Assembly (NCBI GenBank): GCA_033391075.1
Contig: JAWPMV010000001.1
Coordinates: 1,364,001 to 1,428,000, forward strand
Length of the DNA stretch: 64,000 bases
Reading direction: 5' to 3'
Source of the DNA: Bacteroidia bacterium
GTDB taxonomy: Bacteria; Bacteroidota; Bacteroidia; J057
Position 1 is the stretch's first letter, and each line of letters opens with the position of its first letter. Shown here piece by piece: positions 26,057 to 35,663 of the stretch. The position numbers and the translations under genes were made by a program. The notes under the pieces are model-generated. The model saw only the letters and a list, made by a program, of their open reading frames with translations. It searched no databases and had not been told where the DNA came from.

Positions 26057-28939
26057 ATGAAAAGAAGCCACATTGAAGTGCAGGGAGCACGTGTACACAA
26101 TTTGAAAAATGTATCTATCAAGATTCCACGAGAAAAATTGATCGTGGTTACCGGCCTTTCGGGTTCGGGGAAATCTTCTCTCGCCTTTGATACCATTTAT
26201 GCTGAAGGCCAGAGGCGTTATATGGAATCTCTATCTACCTATGCCAAACGATTTATTTCGCAGATCAATAAACCGGATGTAGATTTTGTCTATGGCCTTT
26301 CTCCCGTTATTTCGATCGAACAGAAAACCATTCAGAGAAATCCTCGCTCTACGGTTGGGACCATGACGGATATCGCCAGCTATTTGAATCTGCTGTATGC
26401 GACTATATCCGAGGGCATGGATCCCTGGAAAGAAGAATTATTAGCGATTAAGTCTGCTCCTGTCATACTGGATGCATTGATGTCGCTGAAAGAAGGAACT
26501 CAAGTCGAATTACGTGCTCCGATCTATCCGGTTTATGGAGAGGATTTTGCTTTTTTATTCACGGAAATTCGTAAGAAAGGCTATCGAAAGCTATATATCG
26601 ATGGAAAGCTTTATGACTTGCAGGAAGATTTTGATATAGATGAAAGCCGGGACTATCAGATGGAAGTACTCATCGATAGCTTTCCACTACGAAAAGAGGC
26701 AGATAAGGAAATTCTGACCAGTATCAATAATGCCATCCTCATAGGCGATCCTTACCTTCGAATTCGATTACCTAAAGATAAATCAGGGGAAGAGCGACTT
26801 TACAAAAAGCTACAAACATCCGAAAGTGGCATCCTGAGTGCTGCCTTGAATCCCAATTTTTTTATGTTCAATGAGCCAGGTTCTGCCTGTCGAACCTGTC
26901 TGGGTTTGGGAACTTATATGCGGGTTCATGTCGATTTATTGGTGCCGGATTCTTCAAGGAGTATAGCTGAGGGTTGTTTTATTGAGGAAGCTGCCAAATT
27001 TAATCCGGACAATTGGCATGGACGACATATGCATAGTATGTCTCAGCATTATGGATTCAGTTTGGACACTCCCTATAAAGAGCTTCCTGCCAATATCCAG
27101 GAGATGCTGTTGTATGGGACAAAAGGAGAAAAATATACCTTGATCTTGCCTCCGGGAGCCAAAGCCGAGAAAGACCCGAGAGCGCGAGGTGCCTGGTATC
27201 GGATGATAGGTGATCAGATTGGATATGGAGGAGTCGCGGGAAATATCGAAAGAAATTATAAATGGTACCGGCAACGGCAGGTAGCAAATTCGGGCATGGA
27301 GGAATGGCTAAAAAAAGTGATGGTCGAACATAAATGCCCGGATTGTGAGGGAGCCAGATTAAAAAATTCCCGGCAGCGATTTCGAATTGAGGGCAAAAAT
27401 ATCTTTGAATTAGGAGAACTGAGCTTTCAGGAAATGAAGTCTTTTCTGCTAAAGGTGAAGCCAGTCAGAGATAAGGAGGCAGGCCATCAAATCCTAAAAG
27501 AAATTGTGGGTCGATTGGATCTCTTATTGGGGATTGGTCTGGACTATCTCAATCTCAATCGAAGGTCTGGGACCCTTTCTGGAGGTGAGGCTCAAAGAAT
27601 TCGCCTGTCAACCCAAATCGGTTCCGGTTTGATGGGTATGCTATATGTGCTTGACGAACCCAGTATTGGCTTACATCCCAAGGACAATGTCCGCATGATT
27701 GCTACCCTCAATCGCTTGCGAGATCTGGGAAATACAGTCATAGTTGTTGAGCATGATGAAGAAACGATTCGAGCGGCAGATTATATCGTGGAAATGGGCC
27801 CCGGTCCCGGAATTCATGGAGGAAAGGTTGTGGTAGAAGGGGAAATCGGAAAAGTCATCAAAAGCAAAGACTCTCCAACCGGGCAGTTTTTATCCGGAAA
27901 AAGGAAGATCGCCATACCTGAAGTGAGGAGAAATGGCAATGGGCATCATTTACTCATCAAAGGAGCTAAGGAGAATAATCTGAAGAATATTGATGTGGAT
28001 ATCCCGCTGGGGAAATTTGTCTGTGTCACGGGTGCATCTGGTTCTGGGAAAAGTAGTTTAATCCATGAGATTCTGTATAAAGCCCTTTCTAAAAAGATTT
28101 ATGATAGCCGGATTATCACAGGCGATCACGACTCAATCGAAGGGATGGAGCATGTTCAAAAACTCACCCATATAGATCAATCTCCCATTGGAAGATCCTC
28201 GCGCTCCAATCCCGCTACTTATACAGGCTTTTACGATGATATCCGGAAGATTTTTGCATCCACTGAATTATCAAAGGAAAGAGACTACAAAGCCGGGAGA
28301 TTTAGTTTTAATGTAAAAACAGGCCGCTGTCCTGAATGCATGGGAGAGGGTACGATCAAAACCCAATTGTATTTCATGCCAGACGTGGAGCGTATGTGTG
28401 AAACCTGTAAAGGGGCTCGTTTCAATCCGGAGACTCTGCAGGTTAGCTACAAAGGCAAAACCATTGCGGATGTGCTAAATATGTCCCTGGAAGAAGGAGA
28501 GGAATTTTTCAAAGAACATAAAAAGATTCACCTTCGAATCAAGCTACTCAATGAATTGGGCTTAGGTTATCTGACCCTGGGACAGTCGAGTACGACTCTT
28601 TCCGGAGGAGAAGCTCAAAGGGTGAAACTGGCTTCTGAATTGAGTAAGCTTAGGAGAGGAGCTCATGTTTTATATATTCTAGACGAACCCACTACCGGCT
28701 TACATTTAGCGGACATTTCCCGCCTGCTGGAAAGCTTGAATCGCTTAGTTGAAGCGGGACATAGCGTTATCGTTATTGAGCATCACCTGGACGTCATAAA
28801 AACAGCTGACTGGATCATTGATTTAGGGCCTGAAGGGGGGCAAGGAGGAGGAGAAGTTTTGGTTGCCGGAACTCCTGAAGAAGTCTCCCAGTTTGAGCGT
28901 AGCCATACAGGTCGCTTTCTGAAAGAAAGCCTCTCGTAA
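26057..28939 (+). CDS. UvrA-family ABC ATPase (divergent excinuclease A paralogue)
   Basis: A 960-residue UvrA-type twin ABC ATPase. P-loops are GLSGSGKSS (residues 33-41) and GASGSGKSS (about 658-666); the ABC signatures LSGGEAQR occur at about 507 and 848, each followed by a Walker B reading LDEP. The second zinc module is complete: CPEC (about 757) and CETC (about 778). The first is not: only CRTC (about 277) is present, and the upstream CPxCG…LEPRLFSFN part of canonical UvrA is replaced by [16 protein letters not shown]. The DNA-damage/UvrB-interaction region is also divergent. I therefore take it as a UvrA paralogue rather than the housekeeping copy. Standing alone 129 bases after the nucleotidyltransferase gene, it has no uvrB neighbour. 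Confidence 0.85.
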   Translation: MKRSHIEVQGARVHNLKNVSIKIPREKLIVVTGLSGSGKSSLAFDTIYAEGQRRYMESLSTYAKRFISQINKPDVDFVYGLSPVISIEQKTIQRNPRSTVGTMTDIASYLNLLYATISEGMDPWKEELLAIKSAPVILDALMSLKEGTQVELRAPIYPVYGEDFAFLFTEIRKKGYRKLYIDGKLYDLQEDFDIDESRDYQMEVLIDSFPLRKEADKEILTSINNAILIGDPYLRIRLPKDKSGEERLYKKLQTSESGILSAALNPNFFMFNEPGSACRTCLGLGTYMRVHVDLLVPDSSRSIAEGCFIEEAAKFNPDNWHGRHMHSMSQHYGFSLDTPYKELPANIQEMLLYGTKGEKYTLILPPGAKAEKDPRARGAWYRMIGDQIGYGGVAGNIERNYKWYRQRQVANSGMEEWLKKVMVEHKCPDCEGARLKNSRQRFRIEGKNIFELGELSFQEMKSFLLKVKPVRDKEAGHQILKEIVGRLDLLLGIGLDYLNLNRRSGTLSGGEAQRIRLSTQIGSGLMGMLYVLDEPSIGLHPKDNVRMIATLNRLRDLGNTVIVVEHDEETIRAADYIVEMGPGPGIHGGKVVVEGEIGKVIKSKDSPTGQFLSGKRKIAIPEVRRNGNGHHLLIKGAKENNLKNIDVDIPLGKFVCVTGASGSGKSSLIHEILYKALSKKIYDSRIITGDHDSIEGMEHVQKLTHIDQSPIGRSSRSNPATYTGFYDDIRKIFASTELSKERDYKAGRFSFNVKTGRCPECMGEGTIKTQLYFMPDVERMCETCKGARFNPETLQVSYKGKTIADVLNMSLEEGEEFFKEHKKIHLRIKLLNELGLGYLTLGQSSTTLSGGEAQRVKLASELSKLRRGAHVLYILDEPTTGLHLADISRLLESLNRLVEAGHSVIVIEHHLDVIKTADWIIDLGPEGGQGGGEVLVAGTPEEVSQFERSHTGRFLKESLS

Positions 28940-29015
28940 AGTCCTTTTTTAGTGATTGTATTGTAATATTTGCAGTCTTTTTGAGACTTTTCATGATCTC
29001 TTAAAGTCCTTTTTT
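28937..29015. repeat. 14-bp direct repeat flanking the uvrA-like gene end
   Basis: TAAAGTCCTTTTTT occurs at 28937-28950, where its first three bases are the uvrA-like stop codon, and again at 29002-29015. The spacing is 65 bases. The second copy may reflect a small local duplication. No function is evident. Confidence 0.6.
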
Positions 29016-29084
29016 GCTTTTCTGGACAGCTAATTCGTGCAACTGTGAGAGGGGAGGGGCGTAGGTGGAAACAAATTCCACATT

Positions 29085-32000
29085 ATGAAAACGAATACTA
29101 GCTGCCCCAATTGCGGAAATGAAAATAGCCTACAGGCCTGCTCGCATTGTGGTACTCCTTTGCTCGCAGCCCTGGCAAAGCTTCAACCTCTTCGAGATGA
29201 AATTCTTCATGTAAAGTTTTCTACGAACCATAAAAGTCGGGAACTCCTTTCCCGTATCGAACGTTTGGAAAACGAACTTTTAGCCTATCAAAAACCCGAA
29301 CTAGAAGAAGAATCCAGGCAAGAAGAAATTAGCCCTGAAATCAAAGCCCCTGAACCCAAAGCCCCCGAAGTCAAAGAATCACCCATTGAAAAAGAGAAAG
29401 TAATTCCTGCAGCATTAACTGCAGCCGTTTCCTACAGCACAAACCCAAAGAAAAGCAGTCCTAAAACTCAAGCTCCTCCCGTACGAAAACAAATTAAAAA
29501 AGAGCCAGTCGAACTTCCGATATGGCTACAGGTGATTCTGGCTCCCCTCTTACAAATGATCGCTTATGTAAAAGGAGTTCATAAGCATTACAAAGAAGAA
29601 GGTCGATTGCCTGTCTTCTTTTTGTCTTTGGGAGGCATCGTTGCCATTCTCTTTGGGGTAGCTTATCTCATGCAGCTTGGTCTGAGTTATTTTATGGATA
29701 TCCTTTCGCCTAAATTGCTGGAAGGAATAAAGATAAGCTTCGCACTTTCCGGGGCAGCAAGTCTTTTGCTCCTTGGATATCGATTCAATAAAAAAGACAA
29801 GAAGTACAAAGACTTTGCTTCTGCCTTGTTAGGACTTGGCATCGCAACTTTTTACCTGATCTTCTACTTCTTACCCCAAAACGAATTCTTCCCGGTATTT
29901 CAAAATCCGTATTTGAGTCTTATCCTGGTGGCAGCTACTGCTGCTTTGGGGATCTATTCCTCTTTTCGATTCGAAGCCCGGGTTTTGAGTGTTGTCAGTT
30001 ATCTCGGAGCTTCCCTTATCCCATTGGTGCTGGATGCTCAGGTTCTTGGAGAGCTTTATTTGGGCTTTCTCTTTGTTCTGACAGTTGCTCAAATATATTT
30101 GGGGCGAAAGATTGATTGGCAACCCTTAAAACTGATCAGTTTGATTATGGTGGTAGGCGTCATTGAATGGATGATGTTCCTGGGCCCGGATCAGTTGTCT
30201 CTATTTAGCCAATTGTTCTTTTTGCATGCTTTCTCCTACCTTTTTATCCTGAGTACGATATGGAAAAAGGAAGGCTGGGTAAAGAATTTTCACAGTGGAA
30301 ATATCCTCTACCTTTCTTCCTCTCTGAGTATCCTCATTATCAATTCTCTTGGGCTTGCTGCTCAGTTTGAAAAAGCGACTTTGATAGGCTGGATATTTTT
30401 GGCCAATGCAGTTCTCTGGGGAGCCATAGTTGCGATCTCTTTTCAAAAAATCAGTGATTCCTTTAAATGGGTGTGTAGCCTCGTTTTGGGAGCCTTCCTG
30501 ACTTTGTCCATCGTTCTTTTGCTCGATAAAAATTTACTGGCTATAGGATTAGGGGTTGAGGCCTTACTGTTGATGAGTTTTGGATTCCGATTTGCGCTGC
30601 CGAGGGTACGGATGGAAGCCTGGTTACTCTTGGGCATTGTAGCTATACGCTCCTTAGTCGGAATGGAGAATTTATTGTTGGAATGGGAAGCAGGAAGCTG
30701 GGGAATTGCATTCATGCACCTGATGGTTCTAGGCCTGGCATTCGGAGGAGTATTCGTATTATACAAATGGGCGGATGAGAATATTTCCAATTGGGAAAAA
30801 TCGATAGGCTATGGCTTGCGTGAATTCCTGACAATCTGGTCGATGGGGAGTTTGATCTTTGTCCTTTCCAGTTACCTGGGAATTTATACCTACAATTTAG
30901 CCCTTCTTCCTATGCTTTTCATGATCTATTGGGGCATCAAGCAGCAGCTGCAGATTACGGAAATAGTAGGTTGGGGATTGAGTCTGTCATTCCTACTCGG
31001 ATATTTCGCTTCGGTCAATGTAGTTGGAAGCATGCATTTTCATGAACAAACCCTGGCCGGAAAAGCCTCAATCCTGGAACTGGGAGCTTTGCTCTGGGGA
31101 TTGAAATATTTCTACGAAAAGTGGGATCCGGATTCCATGTTTTTCCCCCTTACCGATAGCCTCCGGAAGTTATTCTTCATGATCCTACCCGTGGCCTTTT
31201 TGCCGGGGGTAGCACGAAGGTTTCCCGATTTTCTCCCACATGCTGTCTGGCTTTCTGTAGCCATTTCCTACGGCCTGGCCAAATTTAGAAATAGATGGGA
31301 GCTCAAGATTGAAACCCATGTACTCGTTCTCCTTGCTAGCATCATGATGTTTTTGCCATTGCAGGAAAGTGGGGTTGCTATGGGAGTAGGAATTTTGAGT
31401 CTGATCTTCTTTGGAGAAAAAGCGCATGAGCTCAAATCTTTTAAACTAAGTCCTTTCAAACTTATCCACCAGTATTCTTTTTGGTTCCTTTCTTTAGTCA
31501 TGTTGCTGGCCATATTAAGGATTGAATGGGATTTAGTTCCGCTGGTGCCCGCCATTTTAAGTATCTATTTCCTATTCCTTTATGATAAAAGGAAGCTATT
31601 TGCTCCACTCAGAAATAAAGGCAGACTCCTCTACATTTCATATGCCATAGGCTTGCTTTTCTGTCTGATAAATTTGATCAATATCCTCAGTTATGAGATG
31701 TGGGATTCTTTTCACGCACTATCCTTGCTCTTAACAGTATTTCTGCTGGTAATTGATCTGGGAACCTGGCACAAGAAACATGAGCTACTGGGAGCCTGGA
31801 AGAAATATGCAAGCGAATTGCGCATCCATTTTTTCTTCATGCAACTCATGATTGTGTTTAGCTATTTGAGCATTTGGACCCTGGCTGCGAGCAATGCTTT
31901 CGGAATGGGATTGACCATAAGTCTCTTCATCCATGCGATCCTGCTTCTTTTTTATGCAAGCAAAAAAGAGAGAAGTTGGCTGCAAAGACTGGCATTTGCC

Positions 32001-32141
32001 ATGTTAGCACTTGGGTTCGCAAAATTGATCCTCTTTGATTTCCGAAACTTTGACCTGATATATAAAGTGGGAGTAAGTATCCTCTCGGGTATTTTGATGT
32101 TGACGGGAGCAAGGATGTATCTGAAAAGGGGAAAGGTTTAG
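29085..32141 (+). CDS. DUF2339 family polytopic membrane protein with N-terminal zinc ribbon
   Basis: A 1018-residue protein. The N-terminus has a zinc ribbon with Cys7, Cys10, Cys19 and Cys22, then a short coiled coil and a Glu/Pro/Lys-rich linker (about 65-145). From about residue 165 to the end there are more than twenty hydrophobic helices, matching the DUF2339 membrane protein family, whose function is not established. The zinc ribbon would lie in the cytoplasm. A transporter, lipid-handling or envelope-assembly role is possible but unproven. The gene is monocistronic, with a perfect hairpin about 90 bases after the stop. Confidence 0.85.
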   Translation: MKTNTSCPNCGNENSLQACSHCGTPLLAALAKLQPLRDEILHVKFSTNHKSRELLSRIERLENELLAYQKPELEEESRQEEISPEIKAPEPKAPEVKESPIEKEKVIPAALTAAVSYSTNPKKSSPKTQAPPVRKQIKKEPVELPIWLQVILAPLLQMIAYVKGVHKHYKEEGRLPVFFLSLGGIVAILFGVAYLMQLGLSYFMDILSPKLLEGIKISFALSGAASLLLLGYRFNKKDKKYKDFASALLGLGIATFYLIFYFLPQNEFFPVFQNPYLSLILVAATAALGIYSSFRFEARVLSVVSYLGASLIPLVLDAQVLGELYLGFLFVLTVAQIYLGRKIDWQPLKLISLIMVVGVIEWMMFLGPDQLSLFSQLFFLHAFSYLFILSTIWKKEGWVKNFHSGNILYLSSSLSILIINSLGLAAQFEKATLIGWIFLANAVLWGAIVAISFQKISDSFKWVCSLVLGAFLTLSIVLLLDKNLLAIGLGVEALLLMSFGFRFALPRVRMEAWLLLGIVAIRSLVGMENLLLEWEAGSWGIAFMHLMVLGLAFGGVFVLYKWADENISNWEKSIGYGLREFLTIWSMGSLIFVLSSYLGIYTYNLALLPMLFMIYWGIKQQLQITEIVGWGLSLSFLLGYFASVNVVGSMHFHEQTLAGKASILELGALLWGLKYFYEKWDPDSMFFPLTDSLRKLFFMILPVAFLPGVARRFPDFLPHAVWLSVAISYGLAKFRNRWELKIETHVLVLLASIMMFLPLQESGVAMGVGILSLIFFGEKAHELKSFKLSPFKLIHQYSFWFLSLVMLLAILRIEWDLVPLVPAILSIYFLFLYDKRKLFAPLRNKGRLLYISYAIGLLFCLINLINILSYEMWDSFHALSLLLTVFLLVIDLGTWHKKHELLGAWKKYASELRIHFFFMQLMIVFSYLSIWTLAASNAFGMGLTISLFIHAILLLFYASKKERSWLQRLAFAMLALGFAKLILFDFRNFDLIYKVGVSILSGILMLTGARMYLKRGKV

Positions 32142-32232
32142 GAGATAAATAAAGGGAATAAGAATGAGGAAAGTCAGATATAGAAAGCCCGATACATGAA
32201 GCTGATGGAATCATCGTATTTAGCAATATCAA

Positions 32233-32267
32233 ACATCCCCCTATACCAGAAGGCTATAGGGGGATGT
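32233..32267. terminator. Perfect hairpin between convergent genes
   Basis: A perfect 13-base-pair stem (32233-32245 with 32255-32267, 9-base loop CCAGAAGGC). It lies between the DUF2339 gene and the convergent secreted-protein gene. There is no long T-run directly after it, so it may be a terminator or an mRNA-stabilising hairpin. Confidence 0.6.
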
Positions 32268-32331
32268 ACATATTTTGCTGTGTTTTATAGGTGATTTATA
32301 TCCTATTGAACAGTTTTGCGATATCAATCTG

Positions 32332-33075
32332 CTAGCGCAATACGACTTTCTGTGTCACGCGCAATCCATTTTCGTTTTCCAAACTCAGGAAATAGATTCC
32401 AGCACTTAGATTTCCTCTTTCAATTTTCAATTCATTGGCTGTAGTGAAATTTTGATTCAATACTTTTTGGCCATTGATATGAATTAAGCTCAAATTGAGA
32501 TTTTCCAGTCGAGGGTTTTCAAAACTGATTTGGAAGGAAGCAGAAGATGGATTTGGAAAGACTTTTAACTGTAGTGCATTACGGAAATTTTCATCAATAC
32601 TTGTAATCATAGCTTCTGACATATCGCAGCTATTAAAAACAAATGCAATGACCGTGTCTATGTCCGATGGAGCGTTCGTGAGATCCAGAGAACGGTTGAA
32701 ATTTCCGAAGCCGTCGTCTACCCCACAATCAGCACTAAGGCCTGAACCTTCATCATTGCCATTATCAAAACTGTTGTCATTGATAAATTTGTACTGATAC
32801 ATGTCTTTGGGAAGGCGAAGCCTGATTGACCAAATACCTGATTGATTCACGGTATCCGTTGATTCCGTTAAGGCTGTACATCCGGCATCCCATTCCGAAC
32901 ATGTAGTTCCTGCAAAATTATCCTGGAAATTTCCAGCAACGTGGACACCAGGAGCATTTATAGTTACAGCAGACATGTCTACTGCCAGAATTACATTGAC
33001 ACTATCCTGTGCATGCAGTTGTGGCAATAGGACAAGAAAAAAAAGACTAATAATGTAAAAGTTCTTCACATTCAT
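32332..33075 (-). CDS. Secreted E-set/CBM-like protein with T9SS type A sorting domain
   Basis: A 247-residue exported protein with a signal peptide ending near LHAQ (residue 23). The mature N-terminal domain (about 26-130) has the beta-sandwich pattern GVHVAGNFQ … IWSIRLRLPKDMYQYKFIND, which resembles the starch/glycogen-binding or E-set modules of the CBM20/CBM48 type. The last 80 residues (about 165-247, VFPNPSSASFQISF … SAGIYFLSLENENG) form a T9SS type A sorting domain. It is likely anchored at or released from the cell surface and may bind a glycan; ligand unknown. It is divergent from the CRTAC1 gene across a region with tandem LacI-like operators. Confidence 0.8.
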   Translation of the reverse strand: MNVKNFYIISLFFLVLLPQLHAQDSVNVILAVDMSAVTINAPGVHVAGNFQDNFAGTTCSEWDAGCTALTESTDTVNQSGIWSIRLRLPKDMYQYKFINDNSFDNGNDEGSGLSADCGVDDGFGNFNRSLDLTNAPSDIDTVIAFVFNSCDMSEAMITSIDENFRNALQLKVFPNPSSASFQISFENPRLENLNLSLIHINGQKVLNQNFTTANELKIERGNLSAGIYFLSLENENGLRVTQKVVLR

Positions 33076-33165
33076 AAAGCTGGTTTTATAGGTTAAGGTT
33101 ATTGTTAGAATATTTTAATTTATCGGAAATTATATTTTTGTGTCGTAATAATTTCTTCCGAAATA

Positions 33166-33194
33166 TTGTTGTGAGCCGAATTATGCTAATTTTG
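33166..33194 (+). promoter_or_regulatory. Candidate promoter of the CRTAC1 gene
   Basis: TTG at 33166-33168, an 18-base spacer, and TAATTTTG at 33187-33194 fit the Bacteroidota promoter pattern. Transcription would start near 33200, placing the operator pair at 33221-33255 just downstream, where a bound repressor could block elongation. Confidence 0.45.
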
Positions 33195-33220
33195 ATGAGC
33201 AGTTCAAATCCTCAGAAAAA

Positions 33221-33255
33221 CGTAAACGATTACGAAGTAAACGTAAACGTTTTCG
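33221..33255. promoter_or_regulatory. Tandem LacI/cre-like operators
   Basis: Two near-palindromes, CGTAAACGATTACG (33221-33234) and CGTAAACGTTTTCG (33242-33255), start exactly 21 bases apart, that is two helical turns. The form with a central CG and GTAAnCGnTTAC-like arms is typical of LacI-family operators. They lie 22 bases before the CRTAC1 ATG. The cognate repressor gene is not in the window. Confidence 0.6.
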
Positions 33256-33276
33256 TAAGAAAAGATAATTTGGCAG

Positions 33277-35241
33277 ATGAGCTATTTTCTCAAATTTTCC
33301 AGCAAAATCTGTATTTGGAGTCTGGTATTTCTCCTATTCAAGCCGGCTGATATTTTCCCACAGCAATTAAAATTTCAGGAGCAAAGTTTAGCGGCTGGAA
33401 TCGATCATCTCTACCAGGGGCTGGGATATATGGGATCGGGAGCTGTTTTCTTTGATGCAAATGGAGACAATTTTGAGGACCTGTTTTTGACAGGAGGATT
33501 TGCCCCCGACAGATTATTCATAAACAAGGGGGATGGAACATTTAGAGATGCCAATGCAGGATCAGGCATCGGCAAAAATCGAAGTGCGAATACCATTGGA
33601 GTAGTTGCAGGTGATCTGGATAATGATGGCTTTCGAGACTTAATCATAAGCACGCGAAATGAAGGCTGTTTGATCTTTCAAAACCTGGGCAATGAGACTT
33701 TTCGCGATATCACCCAAAGTTCTGGGATCAGAATATTGGCTGATGGATCACAAGAGAATAAGCAGGGCTTTTCTATTTCTTTGGGAGATGTAAATCTGGA
33801 TGGCTATCTGGATATCTATGTAGTCAATTGGGTGGATAGTTTGGGCTATCTCTATGATTCTTCCGGGAAATTATCCGGTTTTGAGCATAGCGGGGGAAGA
33901 AATCGACTGTTTCTGAATCAGCAAGACCTGAGTTTTCGGGAAGTCGCTCAATCTTATGGCGTGGATGATGCAGGAAGTGGATTGGCATCTGTATTTAGCG
34001 ATTTTGACCAGGACGGGGATTTAGATCTTTTGATCGCCAATGATTTCGGAGAATGGCTGATCCCTAATGCGCTCTACCGCAATCTTTATCCAGAACCTTC
34101 ATTTGAAAACATCAGTCAGTCTTCCGCTTTTGATATACCCATGTATGGGATGGGACTTGCGGTAGGGGATTATGATCAGGACATGGATTTGGATTATTAT
34201 ATCACCAATATTGGCAGGAATTCCCTCCTGCAAAATCGAGGCAATGAGCGTTTTGAAGAGGTGAGTGAGACAGCAGAAGTAACAGATACCTATATCTATG
34301 ATATAGCCCCTTATTTATCTATTGGCTGGGGAGCAGGATTTGTGGATCTCGATCTGGATACAGACCTGGATTTGCTTGTGGCTAATGGCAGGATTGGCTC
34401 CACTGAATTTTTCCCTTCTCTGGACTCCATGCCAGACAAAGTCTATCTAAATGAGGGGAATGGCAAGTTCAAAGATTTTAGCATAGAAAGCGATTTCATT
34501 CAGTACGGTTTGTCGAGAGGTTTGTCCTATGGGGATTATGACAATGATGGAGATATTGATGTCCTTCTGAGCTGTGTGCCGCATATATATCTGGGTTTGC
34601 AGGGAAAAGCAGTCTTATTTAAAAATGAGCAAACATCCGACAATCATTGGCTAAAAGTAAAATTGGAAGGAGTGCTGAATAATCGGGATGCCCTCGGAGC
34701 TCAATTGCTCATTTATTCAGGAGAAAAGAGCTGGATACATGAAATCAATAGTGGAGGACAGGGACATAATTCCATGCATTCTACGGTAGCTCATATTGGG
34801 TTAGGGGAAAGGAACTCTCTCGACTCCTTGATTGTACGCTGGCCTGGGAGATTGAGCCCCGATCAACATTTCTATAACATCCCGGCAGATCAATTTTTGC
34901 TGATTCGGGAAGGCGAAAACAAACTTCAGGAAATAGAAGCTCACATAAACAGCGGAAATGGTGAGCTTTTTCAACTCCATAAACTGCCCAATCCGGTAGA
35001 AAAAGAACTGGTGTTGAGCTATTCTTTAGGCTCCCCTATGCATATTCGAATAAGCCTTCTTGACCTTCTGGGGAAAGAAGTTTTAGTATTGCTAGATGAG
35101 ATCCAGGAAGCCAATCGATTTACTATGGTAAAAAGACTCAACCCTCAATGGACCGAAGGTCTCTATCTAATGAGGATTGAATATGAAGAGCCTGAACAAG
35201 GGAAAGTCTTCGAAACGAAAAAACTCTGGCTAAGGCCTTAG
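33277..35241 (+). CDS. CRTAC1-type FG-GAP/VCBS and ASPIC/UnbV secreted protein with T9SS domain
   Basis: A 654-residue exported protein. A signal peptide occupies about residues 1-30. FG-GAP/VCBS repeats with calcium-binding D-x-(D/N)-x-D-G loops follow (e.g. DLDNDGFRDL, DFDQDGDLDL, DYDNDGDIDV), forming a predicted beta-propeller (about 50-440). An ASPIC/UnbV domain lies at about 455-535 (NNRDALGAQLLIYSG … AHIGLGE … VRWPG). The C-terminus (about 570-654, LPNPVEKELVLSY … EGLYLMRIEYEE) resembles a T9SS sorting domain. Such proteins are surface-exposed and often associated with glycan capture or adhesion; the ligand is unknown. ATG 33277 is preferred because it directly precedes the signal peptide. 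Tandem operators upstream suggest repression by a LacI-type regulator. Confidence 0.85.
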   Translation: MSYFLKFSSKICIWSLVFLLFKPADIFPQQLKFQEQSLAAGIDHLYQGLGYMGSGAVFFDANGDNFEDLFLTGGFAPDRLFINKGDGTFRDANAGSGIGKNRSANTIGVVAGDLDNDGFRDLIISTRNEGCLIFQNLGNETFRDITQSSGIRILADGSQENKQGFSISLGDVNLDGYLDIYVVNWVDSLGYLYDSSGKLSGFEHSGGRNRLFLNQQDLSFREVAQSYGVDDAGSGLASVFSDFDQDGDLDLLIANDFGEWLIPNALYRNLYPEPSFENISQSSAFDIPMYGMGLAVGDYDQDMDLDYYITNIGRNSLLQNRGNERFEEVSETAEVTDTYIYDIAPYLSIGWGAGFVDLDLDTDLDLLVANGRIGSTEFFPSLDSMPDKVYLNEGNGKFKDFSIESDFIQYGLSRGLSYGDYDNDGDIDVLLSCVPHIYLGLQGKAVLFKNEQTSDNHWLKVKLEGVLNNRDALGAQLLIYSGEKSWIHEINSGGQGHNSMHSTVAHIGLGERNSLDSLIVRWPGRLSPDQHFYNIPADQFLLIREGENKLQEIEAHINSGNGELFQLHKLPNPVEKELVLSYSLGSPMHIRISLLDLLGKEVLVLLDEIQEANRFTMVKRLNPQWTEGLYLMRIEYEEPEQGKVFETKKLWLRP

Positions 35242-35243
35242 GT

Positions 35244-35651
35244 CTATATCTTCTCAGCATTCATCACCTGAGCCTCTCCTGTCAGATAGGCTTTTCCATC
35301 TTCTACACCGACGATCCTGGTTTCAATCTGTGCAATATGCCGATTAGCGTTGGCCATGGTAACGGTGAGAATAGCTTTGTAGGAAACCTCTACATACATA
35401 GGCCTCCGGAAAGCCATACTTTGTTTGAGGTAAACCGTTCCTTCTCCGGGAAATTTGGTTCCAATCAATCGACTGAATACACTGCCTGCCAAAAATCCAT
35501 GCATTATGGGCTTGTTAAAAGAAGTTGCGGCTGCATAGTCCTCATCAAGGTGGATGGGATTATCATCCCCACTTACTTTGGCAAATTGATTTACTTCTTC
35601 CTGACTGAAGGAAAATTCTTCTTCGTATACCTGACCTTCCTGTATTTTCAT
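35244..35651 (-). CDS. MaoC-like (R)-specific enoyl-CoA hydratase
   Basis: A 135-residue hot-dog-fold protein with the hydratase-2 motif SGDDNPIHLDEDYAAATSF followed by KPIMHG (about residues 27-52), including the catalytic Asp and His. The length and single domain match PhaJ/MaoC-type (R)-specific enoyl-CoA hydratases, which hydrate trans-2-enoyl-CoA in fatty acid or polyhydroxyalkanoate metabolism in the cytoplasm. It lies 12 bases after the unknown 945-residue envelope protein gene and is likely co-transcribed with it, though no functional link is obvious. Its stop is almost end to end with the convergent CRTAC1 gene (2-base gap). Confidence 0.88.
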   Translation of the reverse strand: MKIQEGQVYEEEFSFSQEEVNQFAKVSGDDNPIHLDEDYAAATSFNKPIMHGFLAGSVFSRLIGTKFPGEGTVYLKQSMAFRRPMYVEVSYKAILTVTMANANRHIAQIETRIVGVEDGKAYLTGEAQVMNAEKI

Positions 35652-35663
35652 CTTAAATGAGCG

